A stretch of DNA of 52,753 bases from an uncultured Clostridia bacterium (GTDB lineage: Bacteria > Bacillota > Clostridia > Christensenellales > Aristaeellaceae). Of this stretch, positions 1 through 8,463 are shown piece after piece (within the stretch, counting starts at the first letter, position 1; every line of letters starts with the position of its first letter). Location of the stretch: the NCBI GenBank assembly GCA_934647165.1, contig CAKUFA010000015.1:1-52753 (forward strand), written 5' to 3'. The notes below the pieces were generated by a model. It ran no database searches. It saw nothing but the letters and a program-made list of their open reading frames with translations, and was not told the DNA's origin. Both the position numbers and the translations under genes were made by a program.

Positions 1-2
1 AT

Positions 3-662
3 TATACGGTGATTGTCGTGCGGGAAAAACCGGAGGATGATGAGCCGAAAGCCTATTCCCTGAACGTGTTTGAAGGCGAGGCACTGAAGGCAACTTTTTC
101 CGTGAATGTGGCCAATGCGGAAGAAGCCCATTGGGTGCTCGGCGTGCCGCTGGGAGACACGGTGGCCTATGTGGAGCTGGTCAACGGCAAGGACAGGGGC
201 GAGATGAACGCTTATCAGGCAGTTGCCGGAACATCCTTTGCGGCGGCCAAGGCAGATGGTGCTGCACACACCTATCAGGGCGTTGTCACCACACGCACAG
301 AGGATAAAGAAGGCTGCCGAAGCAAGGAGTTCAACATGAGCCAGACGTGGTTCGACAACAACGAAAAGCGGCTTGAACGGCAAGTAGCTTTACAGATAAA
401 GCGGCAGGATACGCCCTACCATTTTTTACTGAAAGAGACGCAAGATGAAAGTGTTGTGCAAATTATCGGCCAGGAATGCGAACCGTTTGCGCTGGAGGAG
501 GGACTGACGGCGATTGACATTCGCAGCATGACAGAGGACGATACAGATGCATTGAACGACGCGCTGCAAAAAGGAATGCAGCGAATGAATGTCCGCTTCT
601 TCAAAGCGATGCCCAAGAAGTTTGTGGAGCAAGTCATTAACCTGATAACCCAGCTGCAATAA
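3..662 (+). CDS. Hypothetical protein, C-terminal part (runs off left edge)
   Basis: The frame is open to the first base of the window, so the true start lies outside; the GTG at 9 has no visible ribosome site and is probably internal. About 219 residues are visible, ending before a strong hairpin. The composition is acidic and soluble, with alternating beta-like stretches in the first half and a helical C-terminus. There is no membrane segment and no motif I recognise. It could be the tail of a secreted or lipid-anchored protein, as several neighbours are exported, but that is a guess. It converges on ispDF and shares its terminator. Confidence 0.6.
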   Translation, partial: YTVIVVREKPEDDEPKAYSLNVFEGEALKATFSVNVANAEEAHWVLGVPLGDTVAYVELVNGKDRGEMNAYQAVAGTSFAAAKADGAAHTYQGVVTTRTEDKEGCRSKEFNMSQTWFDNNEKRLERQVALQIKRQDTPYHFLLKETQDESVVQIIGQECEPFALEEGLTAIDIRSMTEDDTDALNDALQKGMQRMNVRFFKAMPKKFVEQVINLITQLQ

Positions 663-674
663 ACCTGTGCGCAG

Positions 675-714
675 AAAGCGCCCCGCATTCTGAAAAAGAA
701 ATGCGGGGCGCTTT
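675..714. terminator. Bidirectional intrinsic terminator
   Basis: A perfect 15-bp stem (675-689 with 700-714) is GC-rich in the middle, ends in AAA/TTT on both sides and has a 10-nt A-rich loop. It lies between the convergent hypothetical gene and ispDF, so it can serve both. The T-tract after the stem is short on both strands. Confidence 0.8.
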
Positions 715-728
715 GCTGTTTACGGAAC

Positions 729-1886
729 TCAGCGCTGAGAGACCATGCATACGGCAGTGGCACTGATACCTTCCTCACGGCCTTCGAAACCAAGATGCTC
801 GGTGGTTGTAGCCTTTACACTCACACGATCGAGGGGCAAGGCAAGCGCGTCCGCCACGTTCTGCCGCATGGCGGGAATATGCGGTGCAAGCTTGGGTTTT
901 TGCGCGGAGATGGTGATGTCAGCATTTGTTACACGTGCTCCATGGCTTTGCAGCAGAGTTACCACACATTGCAGCAGTGCCATGGAAGAAATGCCTTTAT
1001 AGCGCGGATCTGTATCTGGAAAATGCTGCCCAATGTCACCCAATGCCAACGCGCCCAGCATAGCGTCCATCAGCGCGTGAAGTGCCACATCCGCATCGCT
1101 GTGGCCGAGGAGACCCAGTGTGTGCGGCACAGTTACACCGCACAAAACAAGTGCACGCCCCTCCGTGAGACGGTGCACGTCAAAACCATGACCGATGCGC
1201 AGCATGGGAAAATCATCATGAAGCATAGAAGTGGCCATCAGCATATCCTCCGGAGTAGTTAGCTTGAGATTGCGACGGTTTCCGGGTACGGTTTGTACCG
1301 GCAAGTGCAATTGTTCCAACAGGGAGGCGTCATCTGTGCCACGGTAGCCAGCCTGCTGGGCAGCCTCGTGGGCGGCAAGCAGCAGCGATACACGGAAGCC
1401 CTGTGGCGTCTGTACGGCGCGCAGGCACGAGCGATCCATCGTCTGCAATACGCAGTCCTGTGTATCTACCATCTTGATGGTATCCGTCACTGGCACGGCG
1501 GGAATGCATGCGCCGCACTTGTCTGTTCCGTCCATCACACGGCGAATGGTGGCCGCGTCCACCAAACAGCGTGCGCCATCATGGATAAGCACACGATCGC
1601 ATTCTGCGGGAAGGGCATGCAGACCGTTCCATACGGAAGCCTGCCTGTCGCTGCCACCGGGAACAAACCGGATGGCGGCAACATCCAACCCATCCTGTGC
1701 AAGGGCAGCACGGATGGCCGTTTCATCCTCCGGGCGGAACACAACAATCAGCTGCTCAACAATGGCCGCAAAGGCACGAACGGAGCGACTGATTACACTT
1801 TGCCCATCAAGGGAAAGCAGCACCTTGTTGCAATCCGCACCCATGCGGGAACCACTGCCACCGGCCAGGATAATGGCACTCCACAT
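729..1886 (-). CDS. ispDF: Bifunctional IspD/IspF (MEP cytidylyltransferase and MECDP synthase)
   Basis: This fused cytosolic enzyme catalyses two non-consecutive steps of the methylerythritol-phosphate route to isoprenoids. Residues 1 to about 228 are IspD: LAGGSGSRMG near the N-terminus is the nucleotide-binding loop, and IHDGARCLV is the second conserved site. From about residue 230 comes IspF, with the metal-binding GHGFDVHRL, SDADVALHALMDA, and TTTEHLGFEGREEG near the end. The length of 385 aa is normal for the fusion. The start has AAGGAGGA nine bases upstream, overlapping the end of the Nudix gene, so it is the last gene of the flippase-mazG-hup-rqcP-Nudix block. The usual IspE partner is not in the window. 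Confidence 0.96.
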   Translation of the reverse strand: MWSAIILAGGSGSRMGADCNKVLLSLDGQSVISRSVRAFAAIVEQLIVVFRPEDETAIRAALAQDGLDVAAIRFVPGGSDRQASVWNGLHALPAECDRVLIHDGARCLVDAATIRRVMDGTDKCGACIPAVPVTDTIKMVDTQDCVLQTMDRSCLRAVQTPQGFRVSLLLAAHEAAQQAGYRGTDDASLLEQLHLPVQTVPGNRRNLKLTTPEDMLMATSMLHDDFPMLRIGHGFDVHRLTEGRALVLCGVTVPHTLGLLGHSDADVALHALMDAMLGALALGDIGQHFPDTDPRYKGISSMALLQCVVTLLQSHGARVTNADITISAQKPKLAPHIPAMRQNVADALALPLDRVSVKATTTEHLGFEGREEGISATAVCMVSQR

Positions 1887-1898
1887 GATGATTCCTCC

Positions 1899-2333
1899 TT
1901 AGACAGGGTCAGGCCAGCCCATGTGCGAGGTGCTGTAGGCCAGCAAAGCAGACTCCAGATCGGGATAGGTCAGCGCCTTGGGTAAACTGGAAAAAGCGCA
2001 GCACTGCGCAATTTCTGTTTGCGGCAGCACATCCATGGCGGTTATTTCAGCCGCATAGAGCGATGCGTAATAGAATGCGCCGTTCTCCAGATCTACACGA
2101 TAGAAGCATAAGGGAGAGAGGGTGTAGGCAGATGCGCCTGTTTCTTCCCACAATTCACGCCTGGCGGCTGCATCAGGCGTTTCGCCGGGTTCGATATGAC
2201 CGCCGGGAAATTCCCATGTATTCCTTGCACGGTGGCGGCACAGGAGCAGCTGACCCTGGTAGCGCGGAATAATAACAGAAAAACGGACAGGGGAAACATC
2301 CGCGGGACAATCAAACGTGATTTGCATGCTCAT
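1899..2333 (-). CDS. Nudix hydrolase
   Basis: A 144-aa single-domain Nudix protein. The Nudix box is complete (GX5EX7REUXEEXGU): it begins GHIEPGETPD and ends RELWEETGA around residues 45-67. Such enzymes cleave nucleoside diphosphates linked to another group; the substrate here (oxidised nucleotide, ADP-ribose or other) cannot be read from sequence. The ATG overlaps the rqcP stop as ATGA, so translation is coupled. A second ATG two codons on is an alternative start. Its place next to mazG, which also cleans nucleotide pools, suggests a housekeeping role, but that is inference. Confidence 0.9.
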   Translation of the reverse strand: MSMQITFDCPADVSPVRFSVIIPRYQGQLLLCRHRARNTWEFPGGHIEPGETPDAAARRELWEETGASAYTLSPLCFYRVDLENGAFYYASLYAAEITAMDVLPQTEIAQCCAFSSLPKALTYPDLESALLAYSTSHMGWPDPV

Positions 2334-2605
2334 CAGTTGCGCTCCTGTGCAACGCCTTCATCCTCGGAGAGAATGCGATACATGGCGGAAGCGCTGTCCT
2401 TGCGCACGGTTTCAGCAATGCTGAGAATTTCATACTTGCCATAGCGGTCGCCGAAGCGAATGGTCATCATATCGCCCACCTTGACCTCCGCGCTGGGCTT
2501 GCAGACCTTGCCGTTGAGGGTTACACGACCGCCGCTGCAAGCTTCGTTGGCTACGGTGCGGCGTTTGATAATCCGGGAAACCTTCAGATATTTGTCCAGT
2601 CGCAT
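2333..2605 (-). CDS. rqcP: RqcP-type S4 RNA-binding protein
   Basis: A 90-aa protein that is essentially one S4 domain: MRLDKYLKVSRIIKRR is the hallmark N-terminus, followed by GGRVTLNGK. In Bacillus the homologue (RqcP/YabO) works with RqcH on stalled 50S subunits in ribosome quality control. The frame extends 24 codons further upstream, but the ATG at 2605 has GGAGGT six bases before it and gives the family's start. It follows mazG and hup, matching the Bacillus yabN-yabO order with a HU gene inserted. Its stop overlaps the Nudix start. Confidence 0.92.
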   Translation of the reverse strand: MRLDKYLKVSRIIKRRTVANEACSGGRVTLNGKVCKPSAEVKVGDMMTIRFGDRYGKYEILSIAETVRKDSASAMYRILSEDEGVAQERN

Positions 2606-2632
2606 GGGATACCTCCGCAAACGGATGATTTG

Positions 2633-2670
2633 AAAAAAGCGACTCGCAGGCAAAATAGCAACCTGCGAGC
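2633..2670 (-). terminator. Terminator/attenuator after hup
   Basis: Read on the minus strand, CTCGCAGG pairs with CCTGCGAG around an 11-nt loop, and GC then six Ts follow. It sits in the 82-bp gap between hup and rqcP, so it probably ends most hup transcripts and lets a fraction read through. Confidence 0.75.
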
Positions 2671-2687
2671 CGCACAAAGAATCGGAA

Positions 2688-2963
2688 TTACTTATTCACG
2701 GTGTCCTTCAGAGCCTTGCCAGCCTTGAACACAGGAGCCTTGGAAGCACCAATTTCAATTTCCTCGCCGGTACGGGGGTTGCGGGCAGTGCGGGCGGGAC
2801 GCTCCTTCACTTCAAAGGAACCAAAGCCAACAACCTGCACCTTGTCACCCTTGGACAGGGTTTCGGTCACAACATCCACAAAGGCGTTCAGAGCCTTCTC
2901 GGCATCCTTCTTGGACAGGCCAGCATTTGCGGCCAGGGCAGCGGTCAGTTCGGTCTTGTTCAT
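2688..2963 (-). CDS. hup: HU family DNA-binding protein
   Basis: A 91-aa histone-like nucleoid protein that bends DNA as a dimer. MNKTELTAALAANAGLSKKD opens the helical body, and the DNA-gripping arm runs through GFGSFEVKERPARTARNP and EIEIGASKAPVFKAGK. The family is normally 90-92 aa, so the ATG at 2963, with AAGGAGGA seven bases upstream, is right; the longer upstream frame is not coding. It lies between mazG and rqcP and is followed by its own terminator, consistent with much higher expression than its neighbours. A 127-bp leader separates it from mazG; I found no clear promoter there. Confidence 0.97.
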   Translation of the reverse strand: MNKTELTAALAANAGLSKKDAEKALNAFVDVVTETLSKGDKVQVVGFGSFEVKERPARTARNPRTGEEIEIGASKAPVFKAGKALKDTVNK

Positions 2964-3090
2964 GGTAAATTCCTCCTTGTTTTTCATGCATGCGCAGTGC
3001 ATGCGGATATAGGGCCAATCCATCCGGGAGCGCATGCTTTCGCGGGCGATGATACCCATTAAAGAAAGCGGATGCGCGTCAACATCAGCG

Positions 3091-4545
3091 TCAGCGGTTC
3101 TGCGCTGATTTGACCCGATTCCAGTATACATCCATTTCGCTCAAAGTCAAGTGGTTCAAGGCTTTTCCGTCCGAAATAATCAATTTTTCCATGGCGGAAA
3201 AGCGATTGATGAACTTTTCTGTGGCGGAGCGCAGCAGAAGCTCGCTCTCCTGTCCGGCAAGGCGTGCTACATTAACGCAGGAAAAAAGCAAGTCCCCCAG
3301 TTCTTCGCCGGGATCGCGGCCTGCCTGCAATTCGCACAGCACTTCATCCGCTTCCTCATGCACCTTGGGTAAGGCATTGATCGCGCTGTCCCAATCAAAG
3401 CCAACCTGCGCGGCTTTCTTCTGCACCTTGGAAGCGTGCATGAGGGCGGGCAGCGCGCAGGAGACGGAACGCAGCACGTCGCCTTGGGTAGTGAGATGAC
3501 GCTCGGCCTTCTTGAGGTTTTCCCAGTTGGCGGCTACATCGCTTGCAGTGGCGCATTCTGCGTTGCCGAAGATGTGGGCATGGCGATACATCATCTTCCG
3601 GCAGATGGCGGTAGTGATATCTGAAAGGGAAAAAGTACCGTGGCTCTGCCCGATGCAGGCATGGAAAACCACTTGCAGCAGCACATCGCCAAGCTCGTCT
3701 GCCAAGTGGTCAGGATCGTTTTCATCAATGGCGCCGACTGACTCCCAGGCTTCCTCAATCAGATAAGGGCGCAGGGATTCGTGGGTCTGTTCCCGATCCC
3801 AGGGACAGCCGTCCTCGCCGCAAAGGATGTCCATGATGGCCTTCAAATCGGCAAAGCAGAAACGCTCACGCTTGCTGATGGGTGCTGCGGGCACGTAAAG
3901 GCAGCAGGTATGATCGTAGCGCTTCTGCCGGTCAAGCTCTTCCATGGGCAGCAGGCGGGCTTTGCGCATGGCCTTTTCGGACGGAGCGAAGAATACGGCC
4001 TGCATTTCGTCCGGATACAGATCGGTGAGCCAGAGCTTCACATCTCCAGCCAAGGCACGGTTGTCAATTTCAGTAATCATCAACGGAACAACGGGGTCAG
4101 GGGATGCGGCAAGGCAGTCCATGGCGGGAAGGATGCGCAGCGCAGAGCCGCGGGTTTGCACCGGTACGGCGGCCAGGCATGCATCGGCGACAGAAAGGCC
4201 GGGCAGGCATACAAGAGAGGCGTCTTCAGGCCTTTGGGCAGCGAGTGCGGCCACAGAACCATCGCTGGCTGCATCCATCACGGCATAGGTAATGGGGAAG
4301 GACTGCGCCTGCGTCCACAGGAAGGCGGCCATGGCGGCGTGCATTTCGTCAAAATCTTCATATCGGTCGTAAAAATCGTCCAGCACTGTGTAAGCGATGT
4401 CCTGCTCTTCCAGCCAGGGCGCTACGCCGTGACGGGCAGTGCGCAACACAAGATGTGAAGCTTTGCGCAGCGTTTCAGCGGTTTGCAGCGTCATCAGGGA
4501 AGGGTCGCCTGGTCCAAGGGTAACAACCGTAATGGTGGGCTTCAT
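3091..4545 (-). CDS. mazG: YabN-type tetrapyrrole-methylase-like / MazG nucleotide pyrophosphohydrolase
   Basis: This 484-aa protein is a fusion. Residues 1 to about 215 resemble tetrapyrrole (corrin/porphyrin) methylases, opening VVTLGPGDPSLMT. The rest carries two MazG modules: the first has GCPWDREQTHESLRPYLIEE and ELGDVLLQVVFHA, the second EEADEVLCELQAG and EELGDLLFS. MazG hydrolyses nucleoside triphosphates to monophosphates, removing aberrant ones; the role of the methylase-like half is unknown. The frame runs 56 codons further upstream into the flippase gene, but the ATG at 4545, 7 bp after the flippase stop, gives the family's N-terminus, though its ribosome site is weak. Confidence 0.93.
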   Translation of the reverse strand: MKPTITVVTLGPGDPSLMTLQTAETLRKASHLVLRTARHGVAPWLEEQDIAYTVLDDFYDRYEDFDEMHAAMAAFLWTQAQSFPITYAVMDAASDGSVAALAAQRPEDASLVCLPGLSVADACLAAVPVQTRGSALRILPAMDCLAASPDPVVPLMITEIDNRALAGDVKLWLTDLYPDEMQAVFFAPSEKAMRKARLLPMEELDRQKRYDHTCCLYVPAAPISKRERFCFADLKAIMDILCGEDGCPWDREQTHESLRPYLIEEAWESVGAIDENDPDHLADELGDVLLQVVFHACIGQSHGTFSLSDITTAICRKMMYRHAHIFGNAECATASDVAANWENLKKAERHLTTQGDVLRSVSCALPALMHASKVQKKAAQVGFDWDSAINALPKVHEEADEVLCELQAGRDPGEELGDLLFSCVNVARLAGQESELLLRSATEKFINRFSAMEKLIISDGKALNHLTLSEMDVYWNRVKSAQNR

Positions 4546-4552
4546 GGGAAAA

Positions 4553-6124
4553 TCACGCCTTTCTCTTGTGCTTGAGGGAGCGAAGGTCGTCCGCGGCGAG
4601 AGCCTTGAAAAGCAGCGCAGCGCCAAGATAAACCGCAACGCCAAGCGCAATTTCGATAAGCGTCCAAACGCGGCCGGCGGGAAGGAAAGCTCGCGCAAGA
4701 TATACGGCGCCACCCATCACTGCGGTGGCAAGGCCGGGACGAACCACCCAACCCATCCAGTTAAAGGGCATGTGGCCATATTTGCATACGTAGTACAGGT
4801 TGGGAATCATGGATACGGAATAGCAAACGATAGAAGCAATGGGGCCGCCATAGATGTTCACACCCGGAGTTCCGACAAGAAGATAATTGAGCGTTATTTT
4901 GCAGAAAACGCCCGCCACCAGTGTGTACATGGGGATACGCTGCTTGTGCAGGCCTTGCAAGATACTGCTGGTAGCTTGCACCACCGTGAAGAGCACCACG
5001 GTCAGGCTGGACATGCTCAATAACTCGCTGGCAATGCGCAGATGCTCCTCGGACAGGGAGCTTTCATAGAAAAAGCCCATCAGTTGTCGGGAAAGCAGGC
5101 TCATGCCGATGGAGCAAGGAAAACCGATGAGGAACGCGAAGCGGAGCCCCAGATTGGCCTGCCGGGCAATGCCCTGTTCATCGCCAACAGCCTTAGCAGC
5201 AGAAATAGCGGGAACAAGGCTCATGGCGACCGCCAGTGCAAGAGCAGTGGGAACGTTGATCAGCCGGATGACCAAACCGGAAAAAATGCCATACAGCGGC
5301 CGCGCTGCCTCCTGCGTGAGGCCGGAGGCAATCATACGATCCACCATCATGGCGGAGTCCACAAACTGTGCCAGGGGCACGATACAGGCGCTAATGGTGA
5401 TGGGAATGGAAATGTGCAGAAGACGCTTGCCAAGCACGGGCGCGGGGATAGGATCTTCAGCGCTCAGCTGCGGAATGGCGTCAAAGGTGCCCCGGCGGCG
5501 CAGGTACAAAACGACCATATATAACAGCGCGAGCGCTTCCACAATGGTGATGCCCAACAGCGCCCCGGCAGCGCCGCCTGCAAGGCTGTGTTTGCTGCCT
5601 ACATAGGCCAGCGGAAGGGAGATAAACACCTTGCCGACCTGCTCAATGAGCTGGGAGGTGGCGGTGGGCACCATGTTCTGCTGCCCCTGCATGAAGCCGC
5701 GGAAGGCGGACAGCACGCACACAATGGCCACGCATGGCGCAATGACATAGAAGCCGAGCGAGGACTGCGGCTCGCTGACACGAGCAACCAGCAGCGGATT
5801 GCACACCAGCATGATGATGGTGCAGATGAGCCCCAATGCGGTAAGCAGCCACAGCGCCGTGCGGAAAACCCGCTTGGCATTGTGCGGGTCATCCTTGGCG
5901 AGACAGTGGGAAACCATGCGGCTGACTGCTACCGGCAGCCCTGCGGAGGAAACCGTCAGCAGCAGGTTGTAGGTGGGAAAGACGGATTGGAAAATGCCCA
6001 ACCCGTCTGCGCCGATAATCCACGTCAACGGGATGGAATACAAAACACCTACCAATTTGCAGATGATACCTGTTAACCCCAGAACGGTCATGCCGCCCAG
6101 AAGGGATTTGGTGTTCTTGGCCAT
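4553..6124 (-). CDS. MurJ/SpoVB-type lipid flippase (YabM-like, MOP superfamily)
   Basis: A 523-aa polytopic membrane protein with about 14 hydrophobic segments, typical of the multidrug/oligosaccharidyl-lipid/polysaccharide flippase family. The N-terminus (GGMTVLGLTGIICKLVG, then GLGIFQ and the arginine-containing SAGLPVAVSRMV) matches the SpoVB/stage V branch. In sporulating Firmicutes such proteins export lipid-linked peptidoglycan precursors or polysaccharide, some for the spore cortex. Its position directly upstream of mazG, hup and rqcP parallels Bacillus yabM-yabN-yabO, so I favour the YabM orthologue over SpoVB itself. The start has GAGGA seven bases upstream. It heads the six-gene leftward block. 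Confidence 0.87.
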   Translation of the reverse strand: MAKNTKSLLGGMTVLGLTGIICKLVGVLYSIPLTWIIGADGLGIFQSVFPTYNLLLTVSSAGLPVAVSRMVSHCLAKDDPHNAKRVFRTALWLLTALGLICTIIMLVCNPLLVARVSEPQSSLGFYVIAPCVAIVCVLSAFRGFMQGQQNMVPTATSQLIEQVGKVFISLPLAYVGSKHSLAGGAAGALLGITIVEALALLYMVVLYLRRRGTFDAIPQLSAEDPIPAPVLGKRLLHISIPITISACIVPLAQFVDSAMMVDRMIASGLTQEAARPLYGIFSGLVIRLINVPTALALAVAMSLVPAISAAKAVGDEQGIARQANLGLRFAFLIGFPCSIGMSLLSRQLMGFFYESSLSEEHLRIASELLSMSSLTVVLFTVVQATSSILQGLHKQRIPMYTLVAGVFCKITLNYLLVGTPGVNIYGGPIASIVCYSVSMIPNLYYVCKYGHMPFNWMGWVVRPGLATAVMGGAVYLARAFLPAGRVWTLIEIALGVAVYLGAALLFKALAADDLRSLKHKRKA

Positions 6125-6251
6125 AATAATCCTCGGTTACCGGCACAAAGCAAACAGCCGGCCTTTCTAAAAAAGTGATGCAAAGCTATTATACGCGCTT
6201 TTCCGGAAAGGAACAAGCCCCGGCGCAACATACGAAAAAAAGTGGGAGGAT

Positions 6252-7403
6252 TCAGTCCTCCATCAGTTCTACAAGCACGGCGTTTTGCACATCCATACCA
6301 CGGCGTGTAAGGCGCCACCATCCGTTTTCGTGCATCAGCAAGCCTTGCGCGGCGAGCCGCTCCAGCGTGCGGCCATAACGTGCGCTTAAAGGCGCGCCAT
6401 GCATTTGCCTGTACGCGGTTTCCTGCACGCCCTGGGTGGTTCGCAATCCAAGCATCAGCGTTTCAAACTGCGCGTCTGCCGGGGATACGGGTTCTTCTTC
6501 TCGCAGGGCATAATGGCGCTCTTTCACCATGCGGAAATAGTTTGCAAGCGATGCGGGGTTGGTGCGGCGGATGTAGGAGTAACGTGTGTCATCCGTGCAC
6601 AGCATGGAACTGGCGGAAGCGCCCAAGCCAAGATACGGTGTTTGCCGCCAATAGCCAAGATTGTGCCGACAGGCATGGCCTGGAAGCGCAAAGTTGGAGA
6701 TTTCATATTGCGCAAACCCGATCTTTGCCAGGCGGGTGATGGCTGCGTCATACATGGCGCGCTCCTCATCTACATCCGGCAGCGTCAATATTCCCATGTC
6801 CAAATCATTCTTGAGCGGCGTACCGTCTTCGGGAATCAGACCATAGCAGCTCAGGTGCGTGGGAGAGAGGCTGCATGCTGCGTCCAGCGTCGCAAGCCAG
6901 TCTTCCATGGTTTGCCCCGGCAGGCCAAACATCAAATCAAGGTTGAGGTTCCGTAATCCGGCAGCCTGCGCCAGATGAACGGATTGCTCTACCTGGCGGA
7001 AATCATGGATGCGGCCGAGTGTTTGCAGCAAATGTGACTGCAGTGCCTGCATACCCAGGGAAAGGCGATTGATACCGCAGGCAATTGCAGCGCTCAGCCA
7101 CGGCTGGGTCACAGTACCGGGGTTGGCTTCTGTGGTGAATTCCACATTGTTTGCAAACGGGAACAGTGCAGCAAGGCCGCGGAGCAGGCGCGTCAGCTCT
7201 TCCGGCGGAACAAGCGGTGGCGTGCCGCCGCCAAGAAAGATCGTGTCCATCACCGGATGCGCAAGCGCATCTGCCTCCCACGCGGCTTCCGTCAGCACCG
7301 CGTCTATGTAAGCGGGAATTTGCGAAAGGCAGCCCGCATAGGAAGCAAAATCACAATATCGGCACTTGCGCGCGCAAAAGGGAAGATGAACGTATAGCTC
7401 CAT
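6252..7403 (-). CDS. hemW: HemW-like radical SAM haem chaperone
   Basis: A 383-aa protein with the radical SAM cluster motif in CARKCRYCDF near residue 15, then FLGGGTPPLV and the HemW-type core (SLGMQALQSHLLQTLGR, DLMFGLPGQ) and a C-terminal winged-helix region. Members were long labelled coproporphyrinogen III oxidases but act as haem-binding chaperones. The frame starts nine codons earlier, but the ATG at 7403 has CGGAGGT five bases upstream. In Firmicutes hemW often lies beside lepA; here lepA is 1 kb away. The 127 bp downstream show no gene and no clear terminator. Confidence 0.92.
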   Translation of the reverse strand: MELYVHLPFCARKCRYCDFASYAGCLSQIPAYIDAVLTEAAWEADALAHPVMDTIFLGGGTPPLVPPEELTRLLRGLAALFPFANNVEFTTEANPGTVTQPWLSAAIACGINRLSLGMQALQSHLLQTLGRIHDFRQVEQSVHLAQAAGLRNLNLDLMFGLPGQTMEDWLATLDAACSLSPTHLSCYGLIPEDGTPLKNDLDMGILTLPDVDEERAMYDAAITRLAKIGFAQYEISNFALPGHACRHNLGYWRQTPYLGLGASASSMLCTDDTRYSYIRRTNPASLANYFRMVKERHYALREEEPVSPADAQFETLMLGLRTTQGVQETAYRQMHGAPLSARYGRTLERLAAQGLLMHENGWWRLTRRGMDVQNAVLVELMED

Positions 7404-7514
7404 GGCAACCTCCGAAAAAAGTGCGTGCAAAATTGAATGAAATCGTGTACACTATAAACAAGGGCAAATTGCCAAAGAAAGAATCCCGGAAACGGCCGGG
7501 CAGGGAGGAACAAA

Positions 7515-7865
7515 ATGGAAGCGGTTGTGTCATTTCTGGAAGAGCTGGTTAAGTACACGGCAGAAATCGGCATTCGGCTGGTGGAGCTGGCAGGCATCAT
7601 GGTGCTGATGATCACAGCGGTGCAGGGCATCATCGGCTATTTCCACAAGGATCCGCATGAACGGTTGAAGCTGGCACAAGGCATCGCCCTGGCATTGGAA
7701 TTCAAGCTGGGCGGCGAGGTGCTGCGCACTGTACTGGCGCGGGATTGGAATGAACTGGGAATCCTGGGCGCGGTGATTGCCCTGCGCGGCTTGCTCACGC
7801 TCCTGCTCCATTGGGAAATCAAGAATGAGGAAAGTCATCTGGATCTGCTGGATAGGAAGCAGTGA
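7515..7865 (+). CDS. DUF1622 membrane protein
   Basis: A 116-aa integral membrane protein with three hydrophobic segments. It matches the DUF1622 family pattern: an N-terminal helix rich in Val/Leu, the central IALALEFKLGGEVLRTVL, and a final helix ALRGLLTLLLHWEIK. Function is unknown. The ATG has GGGAGGA seven bases upstream. Its last 47 bases overlap the end of the convergent SLOG gene on the other strand, so the two transcripts are antisense at their 3' ends and there is no terminator between them. Confidence 0.88.
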   Translation: MEAVVSFLEELVKYTAEIGIRLVELAGIMVLMITAVQGIIGYFHKDPHERLKLAQGIALALEFKLGGEVLRTVLARDWNELGILGAVIALRGLLTLLLHWEIKNEESHLDLLDRKQ

Positions 7866-8463
7866 CAACAGCGCTTTCACGCACATAGGCGGCACATGCA
7901 TCCTCCATGGCGGCGTTAAGCACGGGAACGTGCTGCTCCAACGCATACGCCACGGTGGACATGGTGCCGCCTTTCATTTGATTTAAATAGCACACGCAAA
8001 AGGATGCGCGATCAACCATGAAGCGGTTGCGCACCATCATGCAGCCATTGTAGTAGTTGGGAGCGAGTACGTGGGTTTCATCCGCAGCATAGAGGATGCG
8101 TTCATAGCGCCGAACATCTTCCGGCCGCCAACGCTGGGCTTGCGTGCTGCAAGGCAGCGCCATCACAAGGCACACATCCTCATGCTGCGCCTGCAGGCGA
8201 ATAACGCATTCCGCAGCCAGGGTATCAAACCCAAGCGCACCCCCGCACAAAAATCGCCGGTAACCCCGCTTGTACAGTGCACAAAGCAGCGATTGGAGCC
8301 TGGGCGTGAGCATGGCGCATTCTGCTGTGGACAGATGCCTGTGCCCCGTAAAGCAGACGGATATTTGGCGCACCTCCGTGGTGGCTGCACGTTGACTATG
8401 CACGCGTACAGCCTGAAGGAGCTGTGCTTCGCAAGCACAAGACCGGCGGAAAAATCTGCTCAT
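7819..8463 (-). CDS. SLOG-fold protein (YpsA/DUF1273-like)
   Basis: A 214-aa protein. Its core opens SVCFTGHRHL, followed by GGALGFDTLAAE, the nucleotide-binding glycine and acid motif of SLOG/DprA-related proteins, then a long helical tail. The family is thought to bind nucleotides or nucleotide-derived ligands; Bacillus YpsA affects cell division. The frame extends 44 codons into lepA, but the ATG at 8463 overlaps the lepA stop as ATGA and is the natural start. Translation is therefore coupled to lepA, an uncommon pairing. The first 35 residues, rich in Arg and Cys, are not typical of the family. Confidence 0.82.
   Translation of the reverse strand: MSRFFRRSCACEAQLLQAVRVHSQRAATTEVRQISVCFTGHRHLSTAECAMLTPRLQSLLCALYKRGYRRFLCGGALGFDTLAAECVIRLQAQHEDVCLVMALPCSTQAQRWRPEDVRRYERILYAADETHVLAPNYYNGCMMVRNRFMVDRASFCVCYLNQMKGGTMSTVAYALEQHVPVLNAAMEDACAAYVRESAVVTASYPADPDDFPHS

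Noticed and set aside
7430..7461. Overlapping promoter-like elements between hemW and the DUF1622 gene (TTGTTT-17-TTCAAT leftward; TATAAA rightward)
   Set aside because: The leftward pair would place the start very close to the gene and the rightward -10 has no -35 at proper spacing; too weak to list.
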